Part shown: piece by piece, positions 1 through 6,944 of the stretch
How the letters are laid out: every line of letters begins with the position of its first letter
How positions within the stretch are numbered: the first letter of the stretch is position 1
Source: a virus
Direction: 5' to 3' (one strand)
Virus record (IMG/VR): IMGVR_UViG_3300044678_000626
Location: 1 to 25,051 of that record
DNA: 25,051 nucleotides
Position numbers and translations under genes: made by a program
Notes under the pieces: generated by a model
What the model was told of the DNA's origin: nothing
Database searches by the model: none
Seen by the model: the letters and a program-made list of their open reading frames with translations, nothing else

Positions 1-291
1 ACCGCCGCATGGCAGCGCAAGGCAGGGCAGAACCCGAAGGGCGGTCTGAACGAGGCCGGTCGCCGCTCTGCCAAGGCCGAGGGGATGAACCTCAAGGCCC
101 CGGTCAAGTCAGGGGACAACCCGAGACGCGCCAGTTTCCTTGCCCGGATGGGCAACGCTCCCGGCCCGATGGTCGGGAAGGACGGCAAGCCGACACGCCT
201 CGCCCTCGCCCTGAAGGCATGGGGTGCGAACTCGAAGGAAGACGCTAGGGCGAAGGCCAAGGCGATCAGCAACCGCAACAAGGGGAAGTGA
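1..291 (+). CDS. Small basic phage protein, 5' end cut by window edge (DUF6321-like)
   Basis: The frame is open from the first base, so the true start lies upstream; 96 residues are visible. The visible part is rich in Lys, Arg, Gly and Asn and carries the segments [40 protein letters not shown] and [13 protein letters not shown]. From memory these match a small family found in many phages (DUF6321), of unknown function; this assignment is recall, not a search. An internal ATG at 85 gives only a 68-residue product and would remove the conserved [14 protein letters not shown] block, so the longer frame is preferred. It ends 2 nt before the next start and is followed by another short basic protein and then the terminase small subunit, which suggests a packaging-linked late operon. 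The net positive charge would allow nucleic-acid binding, but this is inference. Confidence 0.8.
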   Translation, partial: TAAWQRKAGQNPKGGLNEAGRRSAKAEGMNLKAPVKSGDNPRRASFLARMGNAPGPMVGKDGKPTRLALALKAWGANSKEDARAKAKAISNRNKGK

Positions 292-293
292 CC

Positions 294-464
294 ATGCCGC
301 TCAAGAAGGGATACAGCCAGAAGACCATCTCGCGCAACATCTCAGCCGAAGTCCGCGCCGGTCGCCCGCAGAAGCAAGCCGTGGCGATCGCCATGAGCAC
401 GGCTCGCAAGGCAGCCAAGAGCGCCGGTAAGGGAATGGCAGCACGCAAGCTGATGGCGAAGTGA
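294..464 (+). CDS. Small basic phage protein (DUF6496-like)
   Basis: A 56-residue product, very rich in Lys, Arg and Ala. The centre reads [20 protein letters not shown], a pattern I recall from small phage proteins annotated DUF6496; no function is known. The start ATG lies 2 nt after the previous stop and has a strong Shine-Dalgarno (GGGGAAG, 282-288). Its stop TGA (462-464) overlaps the terminase small subunit ATG at 464, indicating translational coupling. It is predicted to be helical, with alternating basic and hydrophobic residues, so it might bind DNA or RNA. It could be overlooked because of its size, but the ribosome binding site and the precise junctions on both sides make it convincing. 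Confidence 0.75.
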   Translation: MPLKKGYSQKTISRNISAEVRAGRPQKQAVAIAMSTARKAAKSAGKGMAARKLMAK

Positions 465-853
465 TGCCGGACAGAGCAGAACAGGTCAAGGCAGTCCTCG
501 CGCTCGTCGAGGACGGCATGTCGGAGAACGCCGCCTGTCTACAGGTCGGCATCAATCGGGCAACCTTCCGAGCAGCGGCGTTGAAGGTCACGGCTGGTGA
601 CAATTACGCGCGCGCATTGGAAGCACTCGCTCAGGATCAGGTCGAGAAGGCCGAGCAGGTCATCGAGGACATGCGGAACGGGGTCATCGATGCCCAGCAA
701 GCGCGGGTCGAGCTCGACGCCCGCAAGTGGTTTGCCTCCAAGTTCCTGCCCAAGCGGTACGGGGACAAGGCCGAGGTCGAGCACTCGGGTAACGTCGGCC
801 TGACGGTCAATGTCGTGCGGATGACGGATGCCGACAGTAACGCTGCCGGCTAA
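464..853 (+). CDS. terS: Terminase small subunit
   Basis: 129 residues starting at ATG 464; a GTG at 461 in the same frame adds one residue only. The small terminase recognises viral DNA and loads the large subunit for packaging. The N-terminal half (about residues 5-45) looks like a helix-turn-helix: an ALVEDGMSENAACLQVGINR stretch followed by an ATFRAAALK recognition-like helix. The C-terminal part has the signature DARKWFASKFLPKRYGDK (about 88-105), which is common in small terminases of this type. It is directly followed, with a 26-nt overlap, by the large subunit, which strongly supports the role. The length suits the family. The ribosome binding site is weak, so translation probably depends on coupling to the upstream gene. 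Confidence 0.88.
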   Translation: MPDRAEQVKAVLALVEDGMSENAACLQVGINRATFRAAALKVTAGDNYARALEALAQDQVEKAEQVIEDMRNGVIDAQQARVELDARKWFASKFLPKRYGDKAEVEHSGNVGLTVNVVRMTDADSNAAG

Positions 854-2198
854 TGGCTGGCGACCGCGCCCATACCAGATGCCGGCGTGGGCCGCGCTCG
901 AGGGCGGCTGCAAGCGGTTGGCCCTTTCTTGGCACCGAAGATCGGGGAAGGATGACCTGAGCCTTCACTGGGCTGCTGTGTCGGCCATGCAGCGGGTGGG
1001 CGGCATCTGGCACATGCTTCCCCAGGCGAACCAGTCCCGTAAGGCTATCTGGGATGCGGTGGACCCGCACACTGGCAGACGGCGCATCGATGCTGCATTC
1101 CCGCCCGAGCTGCGGGAGACGACCCGCGAGCAGGACATGTTCCTGCGGTTCAAGAACGGTTCGACTTGGCAGGTGGTCGGCAGCGACAACTACAACAGCC
1201 TGATCGGCTCCCCGCCCATGGGGGTGGTGTTCTCCGAGTACGCCCTCGCTGACCCGAATGCTTGGGCGTTCCTGCGTCCCATCCTCGCTGAAAACAACGG
1301 CTGGGCGATATTCATCTCGACCCCGCGTGGTCGGAATCACTTTGCCCGTCTGGTGGACTACGCCCGCAAGGACCCGGCGTGGTTCGGGCAGGTGCTCACC
1401 GTCGAGGACACCAAGGCCATCTCGAAGGACATTATCGACCGCGAGCGCAAGGAGCTGCGGGTCGAGCGCGGTGAGAAGGAAGCCGAGGCCATCATCCGGC
1501 AGGAGTACTACTGCGACTTCGATGCCGACATTCCGGGTGCGTACTACGGCGATGCTATCCTCAAGGCCGAGCAGGGCGGCAGGTCTGGCGAGTTTCCGCA
1601 TATCGTCGGCCAGCCGGTCGGCACCGCATGGGACATCGGCATCGGCGACTCGACGGTGGTCTGGTTCTACCAGCTCGTCGGCCACAAGGTGCGCATCATC
1701 AATGTCCTTGAAGGCTCCGGCGTCGGGCTCGAGTGGTACGCCAAGAAGCTCCTCGCCATGGACTACGTGTACGGTGACCACATCTGGCCGCACGACGGCG
1801 CGGTGAAGGAGTGGGGTTCTGGCAAGTCCCGGCTCGAGACAGCGGCGGGGTACGGTCTCAAGCCTCGGGTGCTGGAGGCTGACTCGGTGGACGATGGCAT
1901 CCAGGCGGTGCGTCAGATGCTGCCGGTGGTCGAGTGGAACAAGGCACCCGACCCGTTCCCCGGTGAGAGTGCCGAGGACGCAGCGGCTCGCATGACCCGG
2001 GCGATGGATGCCGTCCGGCAGTACCGGCGCGAATACGACGACCGGCTGCAGCGGTTCAAGGACAGGCCACTCCACGACTGGACGAGTCACTACGCCGATG
2101 CTCTGCGGTATCTCGCCAAGGGTCGTAGACCGTTCCGTGGGACGGTGCGGCGGGCTGGTCCGGGGGTGGCTGTAGCAGATTACTCAGTGTTCGGCTAG
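828..2198 (+). CDS. terL: Terminase large subunit (packaging ATPase/nuclease)
   Basis: 456 residues. This motor protein cuts concatemeric DNA and drives it through the portal using ATP. The N-terminal ATPase has a Walker A-like WHRRSGKDD (35-43), a Walker B strand GVVFSEYAL (132-140) with Ser137 where Asp is usual before the catalytic Glu138, and the coupling motif STPRG (164-168). The C-terminal RNase H-like nuclease has AWDIGIGD (Asp269), HDG (Asp323) and HYADALRYL (Asp424), spaced as the metal-binding acidic residues of this fold. The start at 828 is the only in-frame ATG before the conserved WRPRPYQMPAW segment and overlaps terS by 26 nt. No strong Shine-Dalgarno is visible, so coupling is likely. 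The protein appears full length and intact. Confidence 0.96.
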   Translation: MPTVTLPANGWRPRPYQMPAWAALEGGCKRLALSWHRRSGKDDLSLHWAAVSAMQRVGGIWHMLPQANQSRKAIWDAVDPHTGRRRIDAAFPPELRETTREQDMFLRFKNGSTWQVVGSDNYNSLIGSPPMGVVFSEYALADPNAWAFLRPILAENNGWAIFISTPRGRNHFARLVDYARKDPAWFGQVLTVEDTKAISKDIIDRERKELRVERGEKEAEAIIRQEYYCDFDADIPGAYYGDAILKAEQGGRSGEFPHIVGQPVGTAWDIGIGDSTVVWFYQLVGHKVRIINVLEGSGVGLEWYAKKLLAMDYVYGDHIWPHDGAVKEWGSGKSRLETAAGYGLKPRVLEADSVDDGIQAVRQMLPVVEWNKAPDPFPGESAEDAAARMTRAMDAVRQYRREYDDRLQRFKDRPLHDWTSHYADALRYLAKGRRPFRGTVRRAGPGVAVADYSVFG

Positions 2199-2229
2199 AC
2201 TCGCGCCAAAGTCTGCCACGAGGTGCGTC

Positions 2230-2430
2230 ATGTCCGGTCTGTTCAAGCCCAAGATGCCGAAGATCGAGCCGCCCCCGCCTGCTCCCGAGATCGATGTGGC
2301 AAAGCAGCGCGAGATTGAGTCCACCCGGCTGCGTCGGCGGCGCGGGCGTGCTGCCACAATGATGTCCACGCCTGAGACCCAGCAGATGGGCGGCGTCGCT
2401 ACGACCCGACTGCTGGGCGGCGGCATGTAA
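2230..2430 (+). CDS. Small Pro/Arg-rich phage protein
   Basis: 66 residues. The N-terminus is proline-rich (KMPKIEPPPPAPEIDVAKQR), followed by a basic RLRRRRGRAATMMST segment and a glycine-rich tail ending LLGGGM. Short proteins with an RRRRGRAATMMST-like motif are familiar between terminase and portal genes of podovirus-like phages, but their function is not known to me. It begins 31 nt after terL with a GAGGTG ribosome binding site (2220-2225), and its TAA overlaps the next ATG (TAATG, 2428-2432), which supports it as a coupled gene. No membrane segment or enzyme motif is visible. Confidence 0.75.
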   Translation: MSGLFKPKMPKIEPPPPAPEIDVAKQREIESTRLRRRRGRAATMMSTPETQQMGGVATTRLLGGGM

Positions 2431-3122
2431 TGGCGACGAAGAAGATCACGCAGTTCAGCTCGCTAGCGCAGGGTGACCTCGACTCGCCGGTCGATGTCTT
2501 GCCGATCGTCGATGTTGGCGCAGGCGAGACCAAGAAGGTCACCGCAAAGGCGCTGGCCGGTGCTGCGGTCGGGGACTTGGTGAACGTCTGGAACAACGTC
2601 GCAACGACCTTCTCGGCCATCAAGCTCGATGTCACCGACACGGCTTCTGCCGCAGGGTCGTTCCTGCTCAACCTGCTCGTCGGCGGTGCTGCCCGGTTCC
2701 AAGTGACCAAGGCTGGTGCGGTGACGGCGGCGAGTTCCATTCGCTCGACCTCGGCCTCTGGCGGCGTGGGGTACGCGACCGGCGCGGGTGGTGCGGTCAC
2801 GCAGGCGACCTCACGCACAACCGGCGTGACGTTGAACGCCATCTGCGGGCAAATCACGCTCTTTGCTGCGTCGATCTCCGGTCACGAGGCTGACCAGTTC
2901 GTGCTGACGAACAGCGCCATCGAGGCCGGTGACGTGGTGGTGACGAGCATCAAGTCCGGCCTGACGGCTGGGACGGCCAAGTACTACAACGTCCAGGTGG
3001 TCGCGGTCAGCGCCGGTCAATGCACCATCTCGGTCGGCAACATCGACAATGGCACGGTCCCATCAGCCGGGACCGATACGCCTGTCATCACGTTCGCAGT
3101 CATCAAGGCCGTAGCGGCCTAA
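2430..3122 (+). CDS. Fibre-like / virion surface protein
   Basis: 230 residues, rich in Ala, Gly, Thr, Ser and Val with few charges, as in beta-structured virion appendages. The N-terminus (KKITQFSSLAQGDLDSPVDV followed by LPIVDVGAGETKKV) belongs to the same short module as the fibre-like protein at 23297-23977 (KKISQLTSATTPVAGTETLP). The C-terminal half includes SGHEADQFVLTNSAIEAGDV and ends in a short beta-rich segment. I infer a head or tail fibre, or a capsid-surface protein, but no specific family can be named. It overlaps the previous stop and precedes two further small virion-type genes, all placed between terL and portal rather than with the other tail genes. Confidence 0.7.
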   Translation: MATKKITQFSSLAQGDLDSPVDVLPIVDVGAGETKKVTAKALAGAAVGDLVNVWNNVATTFSAIKLDVTDTASAAGSFLLNLLVGGAARFQVTKAGAVTAASSIRSTSASGGVGYATGAGGAVTQATSRTTGVTLNAICGQITLFAASISGHEADQFVLTNSAIEAGDVVVTSIKSGLTAGTAKYYNVQVVAVSAGQCTISVGNIDNGTVPSAGTDTPVITFAVIKAVAA

Positions 3123-3134
3123 TCGGAGATAGAC

Positions 3135-3422
3135 ATGGCAACAGGCATTGTTCTCGTATCGAACGCCAGCGCGACTGGCGCGTGGTTCGCATGGCCGGGT
3201 GGTCGTGGCGAGTTCCGTGTTGAGGCGACCTTCGGTGGCGGCACGGTCAAGCTCCAGTGCAAGGGGCCGAACGGCACCGCGCAGGATGTCGGCGTCGATA
3301 CGACCCTGACGGCTGCTGGCGGTGGCATCTTCGAGCTGGGTGCGGGTGAGATTCGCTGCAACATCGCCACCGCGACCGCTGTCTATGCCATGGCGTTGCG
3401 CATCCCAAGCCCGAACTTCTGA
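3135..3422 (+). CDS. Small beta-rich virion protein (possible decoration or fibre-associated)
   Basis: 95 residues of mostly short polar and hydrophobic beta-strand-like stretches, for example GEFRVEATFGGGTVKLQCKG, with a final AVYAMALRIPSPNF. It has no signal peptide, membrane helix or catalytic motif. It starts 12 nt after the fibre-like gene with a GGAG ribosome binding site (3125-3128), and its stop TGA overlaps the ATG of the next small gene (3422). The composition resembles small phage capsid-decoration or fibre-tip proteins, but that is inference from composition and position only. Confidence 0.7.
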   Translation: MATGIVLVSNASATGAWFAWPGGRGEFRVEATFGGGTVKLQCKGPNGTAQDVGVDTTLTAAGGGIFELGAGEIRCNIATATAVYAMALRIPSPNF

Positions 3423-3571
3423 TGCGCACATGGCCGCGAAGTCAGGAGCGCACCGCCGACCGGACGCTGCGGCGTGACGGGACGGGCGATGACCAGCCTG
3501 TTGGCAACCTCGTAGCCGAGAACGGAGACAATCTCGCGCTCGAGAACGGCTACTTCCTGCTTTGGGAGTGA
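3422..3571 (+). CDS. Small phage protein with NGDNLxLENG motif
   Basis: 49 residues. The first 25 are Arg/Asp-rich; the end reads NLVAENGDNLALENGYFLLW. Repeats of the form ENGDxLxxENG are familiar at the ends of small phage virion proteins, so this is probably a real gene although it is short. Its ATG overlaps the stop of the preceding gene (TGATG, 3420-3424), and its stop TGA (3569-3571) lies within the portal gene's ribosome binding region, so the three genes are probably coupled. Function is unknown. The alternative is that the region is merely a spacer, but the motif and junctions argue against this. Confidence 0.65.
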   Translation: MRTWPRSQERTADRTLRRDGTGDDQPVGNLVAENGDNLALENGYFLLWE

Positions 3572-3573
3572 CG

Positions 3574-5238
3574 ATGGACTCACGCGCACAAGACGTCCTG
3601 CAAGGCTACGACCGGCTCAAGGGCGCTCGTGGCACATGGGAGTCCCATTGGCAGGAAGTTGCCGAGCGCGTCTGGCCGTCCATGGCCGAGATGACCGGCC
3701 AGCGCACACCGGGCGAGAAGCGGTCGGAGAAGATATTCGACTCGACGGCGCAGCGGGCCTTGCCCCGATTCTCTGCCGCGATGGACTCGATGCTGACACC
3801 AGCAACGCAGATGTGGCACGGATTGCATACCGGCATCCCCGAGCTCGATAAGAATGTGGCGGTGCAGCGGTGGTGCGATTCCCTGCGAGACATCCTGTTC
3901 CGGCAGCGGTATGCGCCGACCGCCAACTTCGCCTCGCAGGTGTTCGAGTGCTACATGAGCCTCGGTGCGTTCGGCACCTCGACGCTGTTCATCGACGAGA
4001 TCCCAGGCGTGACCTTGCGGTACCGCGCCATCCCGCTCTCCGAGATCGTCATCGACCTCGACCATACGGGTCGGGTGGACACGGTGTATCGCTGCTTCCA
4101 GTTGACGGCGCGGCAAGCGATGCAGGTGCCGGGCTGGGCTGACAAGCTCCCGCGAGGCATCAAGGCTGCGGGAGATGCGAAAGCGAACGACATGTTCGAG
4201 TTCATCCACTGCGTCAAGCCGAACGACGGGTATAAGTCGGGCAAGGCCGGTGCGGACGGGATGCAGTTCATGTCGCGCTATGTTGCCCGGCAGGGTGATG
4301 CGCTGCTGGCAGAGTCGGGCTATCGCTCGATGCCGTATGCGGTGGGTCGGTATGTCACCGGCCCGCGTGAGATTTATGGGCGGTCACCTGCGATGGAGGC
4401 TCTGGCCGACATCAAGTCCCTGCAGGAAATGGAAAAGACCATGCTTCGGATGGCGCACCGCATGGTCGACCCGCCGCTCATTCTGTCCGAGGAGGGCGCC
4501 CTTAATGCGTTCTCGGTGCGCCCCAATGCCCTGAACTACGGCTACCTCCGCGAGGACGGGACGCCGCTGGTTCAGCCGCTCATGACGGGCGGCAACCTGC
4601 CGATCGGCATGGAGATGTCCGACCAGAAGCGCAAGGCGGTGAACGATTCGTTCCTTGTCACGCTGTTCCAGATTCTGGTCGAGAGTCCCCGCGTGATGAC
4701 GGCGACCGAGGTGATGCAGCGAGCCCAGGAGAAGGGTGCGCTGCTCGGGCCTACGATGGGTCGACAGCAGTCGGAGTTCATCGGCCCCATCATCGAGCGC
4801 GAGCTAGACCTGCTCTCGGCGTCGGGCGCGTTGCCCGTGCCGCCCCCGCAGCTCATGGATTATGTGATGGCGGGTGGCGAGATTTTGCCGAAGTACACCG
4901 GCCCGCTCGCTCGGCTGATGAAGGCCGAGGAGGCTGCGGGCATCCTGCGCACCATCGAGGCGATCCTGCCGGTCGCGCAGGCATCGGGGGACATCAAGGT
5001 GCTGCGGCGCATCAACGCTGACCAGGCACTCAAGGTCATCGCCGAGGCGAACAATGTCCCGGCCAAGGCGCTGCGGACGGACGAGGAGCTCGAGGCGATG
5101 GACATGGCCGATCAGCAGCAGGCCCAGATGCAGCAGCTTCTCGCGGCTGCTCCGGTTGCGGGTCAGGCTGCGGAGCGGTTTGCCAGGGCCGAGCAGATTG
5201 CGGCTTCTGCGCCTCGGCGTGAAGTGCTCGGGATTTAA
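3574..5238 (+). CDS. Portal protein (head-to-tail connector)
   Basis: 554 residues from ATG 3574. The portal forms the dodecameric ring at one capsid vertex, through which DNA is packaged and ejected, and to which the tail attaches. The N-terminus carries the family pattern GTWESHWQEVAERVWPSM; the middle has typical connector segments such as VGRYVTGPREIYGRSPAMEA and MLRMAHRMVDPPLI, and MTATEVMQRAQEKGALLGPT near residue 375. The Gln/Ala-rich helical C-terminus suits the portal crown. The length is close to T7 gp8 (about 536). A TTG at 3562 in frame would add four residues, but GGGAG at 3564-3568 sits 5 nt before ATG 3574, so that start is chosen. The position between terminase and scaffold is the normal one apart from the inserted lysis genes. 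Confidence 0.95.
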   Translation: MDSRAQDVLQGYDRLKGARGTWESHWQEVAERVWPSMAEMTGQRTPGEKRSEKIFDSTAQRALPRFSAAMDSMLTPATQMWHGLHTGIPELDKNVAVQRWCDSLRDILFRQRYAPTANFASQVFECYMSLGAFGTSTLFIDEIPGVTLRYRAIPLSEIVIDLDHTGRVDTVYRCFQLTARQAMQVPGWADKLPRGIKAAGDAKANDMFEFIHCVKPNDGYKSGKAGADGMQFMSRYVARQGDALLAESGYRSMPYAVGRYVTGPREIYGRSPAMEALADIKSLQEMEKTMLRMAHRMVDPPLILSEEGALNAFSVRPNALNYGYLREDGTPLVQPLMTGGNLPIGMEMSDQKRKAVNDSFLVTLFQILVESPRVMTATEVMQRAQEKGALLGPTMGRQQSEFIGPIIERELDLLSASGALPVPPPQLMDYVMAGGEILPKYTGPLARLMKAEEAAGILRTIEAILPVAQASGDIKVLRRINADQALKVIAEANNVPAKALRTDEELEAMDMADQQQAQMQQLLAAAPVAGQAAERFARAEQIAASAPRREVLGI

Positions 5239-5241
5239 TCG

Positions 5242-5553
5242 ATGGCGAACGATTCCGACATCCTTGCGGTCAGACTTAACCTGTTGCACGAAGACGTGGG
5301 CGAGATCAAGACGGCGCTCGGCAAGTTGTCCGATGCCATCACGAAACTTGCGCTTGTGGAGCAGAACCAGTTGCAGACGGCAGAAGCGATGGAGCGTGCG
5401 TTTACGGCAATTGAGCGCATCGAGCGCCGGGTTGAGAAGCTGGAGCATTCCGGGTGGGAGAGTTCGCACTCGGCCAAGTGGGTTGACCGCGCCATCGTGG
5501 CGGCTATCACGGTCGGTGGCATGGCGTTGCTGCGGACTGTCGGGATCGGCTGA
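5242..5553 (+). CDS. Coiled-coil protein with C-terminal membrane segment (lysis-associated, XhlA-like architecture)
   Basis: 103 residues. Residues about 5-70 form a long amphipathic helix with heptad spacing (LNLLHEDVGEIKTALGKLSD, then ERAFTAIERIERRVEKLEHS), very likely a coiled coil. A single hydrophobic segment follows at about 83-102 (RAIVAAITVGGMALLRTVGI). This coiled-coil plus C-terminal anchor layout resembles XhlA-type lysis accessory proteins and some phage holin partners. It lies 3 nt after portal and 1 nt before the M15 peptidase, and a second small membrane protein follows, so it belongs to the lysis cassette. Whether it is the holin, an antiholin or an accessory cannot be told from sequence. 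Confidence 0.8.
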   Translation: MANDSDILAVRLNLLHEDVGEIKTALGKLSDAITKLALVEQNQLQTAEAMERAFTAIERIERRVEKLEHSGWESSHSAKWVDRAIVAAITVGGMALLRTVGIG

Positions 5554-5554
5554 C

Positions 5555-5977
5555 ATGAGCAGCCGCCGACTTGAGGACCTGCACCCGCTGATGCGTCCGC
5601 TTGTGAATGCGTTCCTCGCGGCGTGTGTGCGTGACGACATCGACATCCTCGTGACCTGCACCTACCGATCGGATGAGGAGCAGGCGCGACTCTATGCGCA
5701 GGGGCGCACCAAGCCCGGCCTCAAGGTGACGAATGCGAAGCCCGGCCAGTCGATGCACAACTTCCGCTTCAACGGGAAGCCTGCGAGTCTGGCCGTGGAC
5801 GTCGTCCCGATGGTGAGCGGCAAGCCGGTCTGGTCTGCGACCGCCCCGGTCTGGCAGCAGGTCGGGAGACTCGGCGAGGCGGCGGGCCTTGAGTGGGCGG
5901 GCCGGTGGAAGCGGTTCCGCGAATTCCCCCATTTCCAACATCCTCACGCGAAATCTGTCCGGTTATCCGTCAACTGA
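5555..5977 (+). CDS. Endolysin: M15-family peptidoglycan L,D-endopeptidase
   Basis: 140 residues from ATG 5555; the frame is open far upstream within portal, but that part has no coding sense. M15 peptidases of the CwlK/T5-endolysin type cut the L-alanyl-D-glutamate bond of peptidoglycan stem peptides. Motifs seen: TYRSDEEQARLYAQGRT (37-52), SMHNF with zinc ligand His68, LAVDVVP with Asp82, and EFPHFQHPH with His126 as third ligand. This is the usual H, D, H zinc set. No signal peptide or wall-binding domain is present, so release through a holin is expected. Neighbours on both sides are small membrane proteins, and spanins follow, which fits a lysis role. The length is normal for the family. 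Confidence 0.93.
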   Translation: MSSRRLEDLHPLMRPLVNAFLAACVRDDIDILVTCTYRSDEEQARLYAQGRTKPGLKVTNAKPGQSMHNFRFNGKPASLAVDVVPMVSGKPVWSATAPVWQQVGRLGEAAGLEWAGRWKRFREFPHFQHPHAKSVRLSVN

Positions 5978-6001
5978 TCGTATTACAGAGCGAGGTGAAT
6001 C

Positions 6002-6181
6002 ATGACTGCTGAACAAGTTGCGGGCATTGTCCGTGCTGTCATTGCTGCCATCGGTGGCTATCTGGTGGGCAAGGGCTTCGCGGATGCCGAGACCATCGCT
6101 GCGGTGGGTGGCGCTGCTGCCACGATCGCCGCTGCCATCTGGTCGGTGTACTCGAAGCGCAAGGTCGAGCCGCAGGCGTGA
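6002..6181 (+). CDS. Small holin-like membrane protein (Pam3-gp28 type)
   Basis: 59 residues with two hydrophobic stretches, about 6-24 (VAGIVRAVIAAIGGYLVGKG) and about 32-49 (IAAVGGAAATIAAAIWSVYS), separated by the short polar turn FADAET, and a basic tail SKRKVEPQA. The layout and the sequence pattern match small two-helix phage holins; I recall the Pam3-gp28 family beginning with TAEQVAGIVRA-like sequence. A holin would form lesions in the inner membrane to release the endolysin at 5555. The ribosome binding site GAGGTGA (5992-5998) is good. The stop overlaps the GTG of the i-spanin (GTGA, 6178-6181). Confidence 0.85.
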   Translation: MTAEQVAGIVRAVIAAIGGYLVGKGFADAETIAAVGGAAATIAAAIWSVYSKRKVEPQA

Positions 6182-6624
6182 AGGTCTGGGCGGCGGTTGC
6201 CGTCGCCCTACTCGCTGCCGGGTGGTTCGGGTTCTCGCATGCGTACCGGGCTGGCTATAAGGCCGGTTCGGCGGTCACCGAGGCCGAGTGGTCTGCTGTC
6301 ATGGCGAAGGTCAGGCAGGAGTCCACAGCGGTCATCGTCGCGCAGTACGAGAAGCATCGTGCCGACGTTGTGCGCAGAGAGGGGGTGGAGCGTGACCTGC
6401 AATCGAAGTTGGGTGCTGCCGATCGGCGTGGTCGCGACCTTGCTCGGCGGCTGCGTAACGCCGCCTCTGGTCTGCCCGGAGCCTGTCCCGCCGCCCCCGT
6501 CCCTGATGCTCCCGCCGGAGAGTCCGGCGACGCGGGAGAGGTTGGAGAGGCTATTGCCGCCCACCTCGCCGCCTGCGAGCGAGACGCGACCCGGCTCGCC
6601 GAGCTCCAGGACTGGCTGAGATGA
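6178..6624 (+). CDS. Rz-like i-spanin
   Basis: 148 residues with GTG start at 6178, overlapping the holin stop. The N-terminal hydrophobic segment (about 2-18, WAAVAVALLAAGWFGFSHA) is a signal anchor. It is followed by a long charged helical region (about 30-100, with EAEWSAVMAKVRQESTAVIV and VERDLQSKLGAADRRGRDLA) typical of the periplasmic coiled coil of Rz. The C-terminus is Ala/Pro-rich and ends in another helix. Spanin pairs fuse inner and outer membranes as the last lysis step in Gram-negative hosts. An outer-membrane lipoprotein partner is encoded inside this gene in another frame (6392-6619). The stop overlaps the next ATG at 6621. No family search was possible, but the architecture and context are clear. 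Confidence 0.87.
   Translation: MKVWAAVAVALLAAGWFGFSHAYRAGYKAGSAVTEAEWSAVMAKVRQESTAVIVAQYEKHRADVVRREGVERDLQSKLGAADRRGRDLARRLRNAASGLPGACPAAPVPDAPAGESGDAGEVGEAIAAHLAACERDATRLAELQDWLR
6392..6619 (+). CDS. Rz1-like o-spanin lipoprotein, embedded in i-spanin
   Basis: 75 residues from GTG 6392, wholly inside the i-spanin gene in the +1-shifted frame. The start region NRSWVLPIGVVATLLGG is a lipoprotein signal and is followed by Cys21, giving a lipobox of the form LLGGC. The mature part is Pro-rich (CVTPPLVCPEPVPPPPSLM), as expected for o-spanins, which sit in the outer membrane and contact the i-spanin coiled coil. A GGGGG/GGAG-rich ribosome binding stretch lies at about 6381-6390. Embedded Rz1 genes are a known arrangement. 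The start could be slightly different, because other GTG codons lie nearby in other frames, but the lipobox and proline content leave little doubt. Confidence 0.85.
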   Translation: MTCNRSWVLPIGVVATLLGGCVTPPLVCPEPVPPPPSLMLPPESPATRERLERLLPPTSPPASETRPGSPSSRTG

Positions 6625-6944
6625 ACCGCCACGTCCGGCTGCAGATACCGCGCCGGTTCCAGATGCACGGTCACCAGCTCGCCGTGCGCATCATCCCTCG
6701 CACCCGCTGGCCGCACCCGATGGACACCGTCGGGATGTACGACCCGACCCGCCACCGCATCGACCTGCGCGGCGATCAGGGCGACACCGAGCTGCAGCAG
6801 ACATTCTGCCACGAGTGGGCGCATGCCCTGCTCGACGAGATGAACCATCCCCTGACACACGATGAGGTCTTCGTGGACAACTTGGCGAGCCTGCTTCACC
6901 AGTCCCTGACGACCTTCGACTCTGGAGCCAAGCCGTGCCGCTGA
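6621..6944 (+). CDS. HExxH metalloprotease-like phage protein
   Basis: 107 residues. A zinc-peptidase-like motif HEWAH lies at 64-68 inside FCHEWAHALLDEMNHPLTHD, followed by Glu82 in HDEVFVDNLA, a possible third zinc ligand of gluzincin type. The N-terminal half is Arg/His-rich with beta-strand-like stretches (LAVRIIPRTRW, TVGMYDPTRHRIDL). Small phage proteins of this kind are often annotated as putative metallopeptidases, but the substrate is not known to me. It starts with ATG overlapping the i-spanin stop (ATGA, 6621-6624) and overlaps the phosphoesterase by 10 nt. A role in lysis, scaffold or virion maturation, or host take-over are all open. The protein lacks a signal peptide, so action in the cytoplasm or virion is more likely. 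Confidence 0.8.
   Translation: MNRHVRLQIPRRFQMHGHQLAVRIIPRTRWPHPMDTVGMYDPTRHRIDLRGDQGDTELQQTFCHEWAHALLDEMNHPLTHDEVFVDNLASLLHQSLTTFDSGAKPCR

Noticed and set aside
807-2090. 427-residue minus-strand frame opposite the large terminase
   Set aside because: Shadow of terL; no recognisable motif and composition typical of the antisense of a high-GC gene.
2193-2217. 8-bp bulged hairpin over the terL stop codon
   Set aside because: There is no T tract, the stem is short and has a bulge, and the next ribosome binding site lies outside it, so I cannot support a terminator or regulator.
3562-3573. TTG start giving a four-residue longer portal protein
   Set aside because: The ribosome binding site GGGAG lies after the TTG and is correctly spaced for the ATG at 3574.
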